A DNA stretch of 16,104 nt from Cocleimonas sp. Lineage in GTDB: Bacteria > Pseudomonadota > Gammaproteobacteria > Thiotrichales > Thiotrichaceae. The notes beneath the pieces were generated by a model. That model worked only from the letters and a program-made list of their open reading frames with translations. It made no database searches and had not been told where the DNA came from. Each line of letters starts with the position of its first letter. The first letter of the stretch is position 1. The position numbers were made by a program, and so were the translations under genes. Below, in pieces: positions 13,992-16,104 of the stretch. Location: the NCBI GenBank assembly GCA_023145535.1, contig JAGLDQ010000094.1:1-16104 (forward strand). The letters are read 5' to 3'.

Positions 13992-15321
13992 AAATCACCT
14001 TGCTAATAATTTCTCCATCCTTAACCTTGATATTGACTTTGTCTCCCCTCTTTACTTGCGTAACAGAGCTAATAACGCGCTGCTTGCTCTCATCTCTGGC
14101 AATGGCATAGCCACGTTGCAGCGTTTTCAAGGGACTCATGGCATCAAGCTTTACTAGCTGTAACGCTAAAATAGACTTTTTATGATAAATCTTCGCCTCA
14201 ATCGCCTGTTGCAATCGCCTCCTTATTTGTACCAGTTTTTGCTGTTTAGTCTCAATGAATCGACGAGGCGCGTTGGCCTGTAATTGTTTACTCCGTGATT
14301 CAAGCGCTGTGGATTTATTGCTTAATAACAGCCGCATCTGTTGCTTTAAGCGCATTTGCAATTCATCGAGGCGTTGGGATTGCTGTTGTAATTGGTAAGA
14401 AGGTTTTTGTTGTTGCAAGCGTTTAGATAACCAAACAAATTTTTCATTTTTCTGTTTAAGTGTTATTTGTAGGGCTCTATGCATTTTTTGTTCTAAAATT
14501 TGTAGATTATTACGTAACGGCGTGCTATCGGGGCTAACTAACTCAGCCGCCGCCGAAGGGGTTGGCGCACGTTGATCAACAATAAAATCAGCAATAGTAA
14601 AATCTATCTCATGTCCAATACCAGAAACAAGAGGGATGTCGGTTTCATGCAGCGCCCTTGCTAAATTTTCGTCATTAAAAGCGGCTAAATCCTCAATAGA
14701 ACCCCCACCCCTTGCGATAATTAACACATCACAAGATTTATCTAAATTAGCTTGGCGAATAGCGGTTTCTAATTCAATAGCTGCCTTCGTTCCTTGCACC
14801 GCAGCGGGGTAAATAAGAAGAGGAATCTGCGGGCAGCGTCGCTTTAATACATTTAAAATATCGCGTAATGCCGCGCCTGTTGGTGATGAAATAATGCCAA
14901 TTTGTTGCGGAAATGCAGGGAGTTCTTTTTTAAATAGCGTATCAAACCAACCTTTATCTCTTAGTTTTGCTTTAAGCATCTCAAATTGCTTTTGCAATAA
15001 ACCAGCCCCCGCATCCTCCATATGCTCCGCAATAAGTTGAAACTCACCGCGTGTTTCATAAAGCCCAATTCTACCGCGTACTAATACATGTAAACCATTT
15101 TTAGGTTTCACATCAATTTGCCTATTTCTACTTCTAAACATCGCACAGCGAATTTGCGCGCTAGCATCTTTTAGTGAGAAATAAAAATGCCCAGAAGTAG
15201 GACAGGAGAAATTGGATATTTCACCCTCAACCCAAAGTAAAGGAAAGCCTTGTTTGAGCAATAGACTAACTTCGGCATTGAGTTCGGATACGTTTAGAAT
15301 CGTGCGGTTTGTGTTTTGCAT
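13990..15321 (-). CDS. xseA: Exodeoxyribonuclease VII large subunit
   Basis: With the small subunit XseB (not in the window) it forms cytosolic exonuclease VII, which degrades single-stranded DNA into short oligonucleotides in repair. The 443 residues are near the usual 450. An N-terminal OB-fold (about 8-105) has the motifs WVEGEISNF (30-38) and SGHFYFSLKD (43-52). The catalytic domain carries ARGGGSIEDLAAFNDE (203-218), GIGHEIDFTIAD (234-245) and DQRAPTPSAAAE (249-260), including the His and Asp residues conserved in the family. Residues about 270-390 are Gln/Lys-rich and coiled-coil-like, the part that binds XseB. The ATG at 15321 lacks a clear Shine-Dalgarno sequence, but it is the start that places the OB-fold correctly. 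It lies 220 bases behind dsbC and has probably its own promoter, not identified. Confidence 0.97.
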   Translation of the reverse strand: MQNTNRTILNVSELNAEVSLLLKQGFPLLWVEGEISNFSCPTSGHFYFSLKDASAQIRCAMFRSRNRQIDVKPKNGLHVLVRGRIGLYETRGEFQLIAEHMEDAGAGLLQKQFEMLKAKLRDKGWFDTLFKKELPAFPQQIGIISSPTGAALRDILNVLKRRCPQIPLLIYPAAVQGTKAAIELETAIRQANLDKSCDVLIIARGGGSIEDLAAFNDENLARALHETDIPLVSGIGHEIDFTIADFIVDQRAPTPSAAAELVSPDSTPLRNNLQILEQKMHRALQITLKQKNEKFVWLSKRLQQQKPSYQLQQQSQRLDELQMRLKQQMRLLLSNKSTALESRSKQLQANAPRRFIETKQQKLVQIRRRLQQAIEAKIYHKKSILALQLVKLDAMSPLKTLQRGYAIARDESKQRVISSVTQVKRGDKVNIKVKDGEIISKVI

Positions 15322-15490
15322 TTGAGGAGTTTAGGCGATCGCGTAGGAAAAAAATAGCGGTCTTATTGACTTTTTACGGGAGATATTAAGAACGAAAAGT
15401 GATGATCAATCAGCGGATGATTTGGAGTAAGCTTGGGAATGGGGCAGGGGACGAACCGAATAAACTACTCATATGAGGGTTCTTTAATGA

Positions 15491-15528
15491 GCTGTAGGCT
15501 ATTTTTTACGATGAAAATAGTCTACAGC
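15491..15528 (-). terminator. Candidate terminator downstream of dsbC
   Basis: A 15-base stem (15491-15505 with 15514-15528, all paired with one G-U on the + strand) encloses an 8-base loop, 13 bases after the dsbC stop. Neither side carries a strong T-run (TCATTAAAG on the minus strand), so termination efficiency is uncertain. It could also be a dispersed palindromic element or an mRNA-stabilising hairpin. Confidence 0.5.
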
Positions 15529-15541
15529 AAGGGAATAATAA

Positions 15542-16104
15542 TTAATTCTTTTTAGGCGCGCTATCCTTACTATCTGCTTCAAGCATTTTAGCAAGACGAT
15601 CCGCCGGCATATAGCCAGGAATCAGACGGCCAGAGGTGGTAACTAGAGCGGGTGTGCCTGTTACGCCAATTTCTTGTCCTAATTCATACTGTGCTTTTAT
15701 AGGATTTTCGCATTTTTTCTCATCCAATGGTTTGCGCTCTTTTGCAATGGTCATCGCTGATTGTTGTGCTTCACTATCACCCGCGCACCAGACGCTTACC
15801 GCTTTGTCATAAGATTTAGAGCCAACGCCTGCACGAGGGAACATGAGGTACTCTACCGTAATGCCTTTTTCATTCAATGCAGGGACTTCTCGATGCATTT
15901 TTGCACAGTAAGGGCAGTCAATATCTGTAAATACTTTAACCACATGCTTTTCATCTTTAGCTTTAAAGACAATAGGGGCTTTTATTTTGGTTTTGATAAT
16001 GCCGTTACGTATTGAGCGTTGCGCGATTTTGGATAGATTTTCACGTGTTCCCATATCAATCATATCGCCCGCGATAAAATATTTTCCATCACCGCTAACA
16101 TAGA
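15542..16104 (-). CDS. dsbC: Thiol:disulfide interchange protein DsbC, N-terminus outside window
   Basis: This periplasmic dimeric isomerase reshuffles wrong disulfides in secreted proteins. The minus-strand frame stays open to the window edge. The part before the first internal ATG (16063) reads YVSGDGKYFIAGD, typical of the DsbC dimerisation domain, so the gene is cut and its signal peptide is not visible. The thioredoxin-like domain has the redox motif CPYC (visible residues 63-66; CGYC in E. coli) and the cis-Pro loop TGTP (148-151). Two further Cys (106 and 131) match the structural disulfide of the family. The C-terminus ends in a short Lys/Ser-rich tail. A hairpin follows the stop codon and xseA lies downstream on the same strand. 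Confidence 0.94.
   Translation of the reverse strand, partial: YVSGDGKYFIAGDMIDMGTRENLSKIAQRSIRNGIIKTKIKAPIVFKAKDEKHVVKVFTDIDCPYCAKMHREVPALNEKGITVEYLMFPRAGVGSKSYDKAVSVWCAGDSEAQQSAMTIAKERKPLDEKKCENPIKAQYELGQEIGVTGTPALVTTSGRLIPGYMPADRLAKMLEADSKDSAPKKN

Noticed and set aside
15335..15342. GCGATCGC octamer upstream of xseA, like the cyanobacterial HIP1 repeat
   Set aside because: Only a single copy was noticed and the proteins are gammaproteobacterial; a chance palindrome is the simpler reading.

Overview
The window reads as a chromosomal segment of a moderately AT-rich gammaproteobacterium. The sucA-sucB, xseA and dsbC proteins look gammaproteobacterial. The phosphofructokinase at the left edge is of the pyrophosphate-dependent type common in methylotrophic and sulfur-oxidising gammaproteobacteria. 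The exact lineage cannot be fixed from sequence reading alone. No rRNA, tRNA, CRISPR array, transposase or phage gene was seen.

Left part (1-1637, + strand): the 3' portion of a PPi-dependent phosphofructokinase gene ends at a good intrinsic terminator. A small zinc-ribbon protein of unknown function follows, with an inverted repeat in front of it.

Centre (1743-8854, all - strand): five genes lie head to tail and probably form one transcription unit read from right to left. In order they are a membrane Ser/Thr protein kinase with C-terminal Sel1-like repeats, a large FHA-domain protein, a PP2C-type Ser/Thr phosphatase, a membrane-anchored protein with a TPR-like segment, and a secreted TAXI-type solute-binding protein with no TRAP permease beside it. 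This is a writer (kinase), eraser (phosphatase), reader (FHA) set joined to two envelope proteins. It is the best candidate here for a poorly described system. My working inference is an envelope-sensing phosphosignalling module in which the TAXI protein and the kinase's exported Sel1 region act on the periplasmic side.

Right part (8855-16104): a 305-base divergent region with palindromes and a plausible sigma70-type promoter precedes sucA and sucB (E1 and E2 of 2-oxoglutarate dehydrogenase). SucB is unusually long because two acidic linkers separate its three domains. No lpd, sdh or sucCD gene is present in the window. Convergent to sucB is xseA (exonuclease VII large subunit), and behind it is dsbC (periplasmic disulfide isomerase), cut by the right edge.
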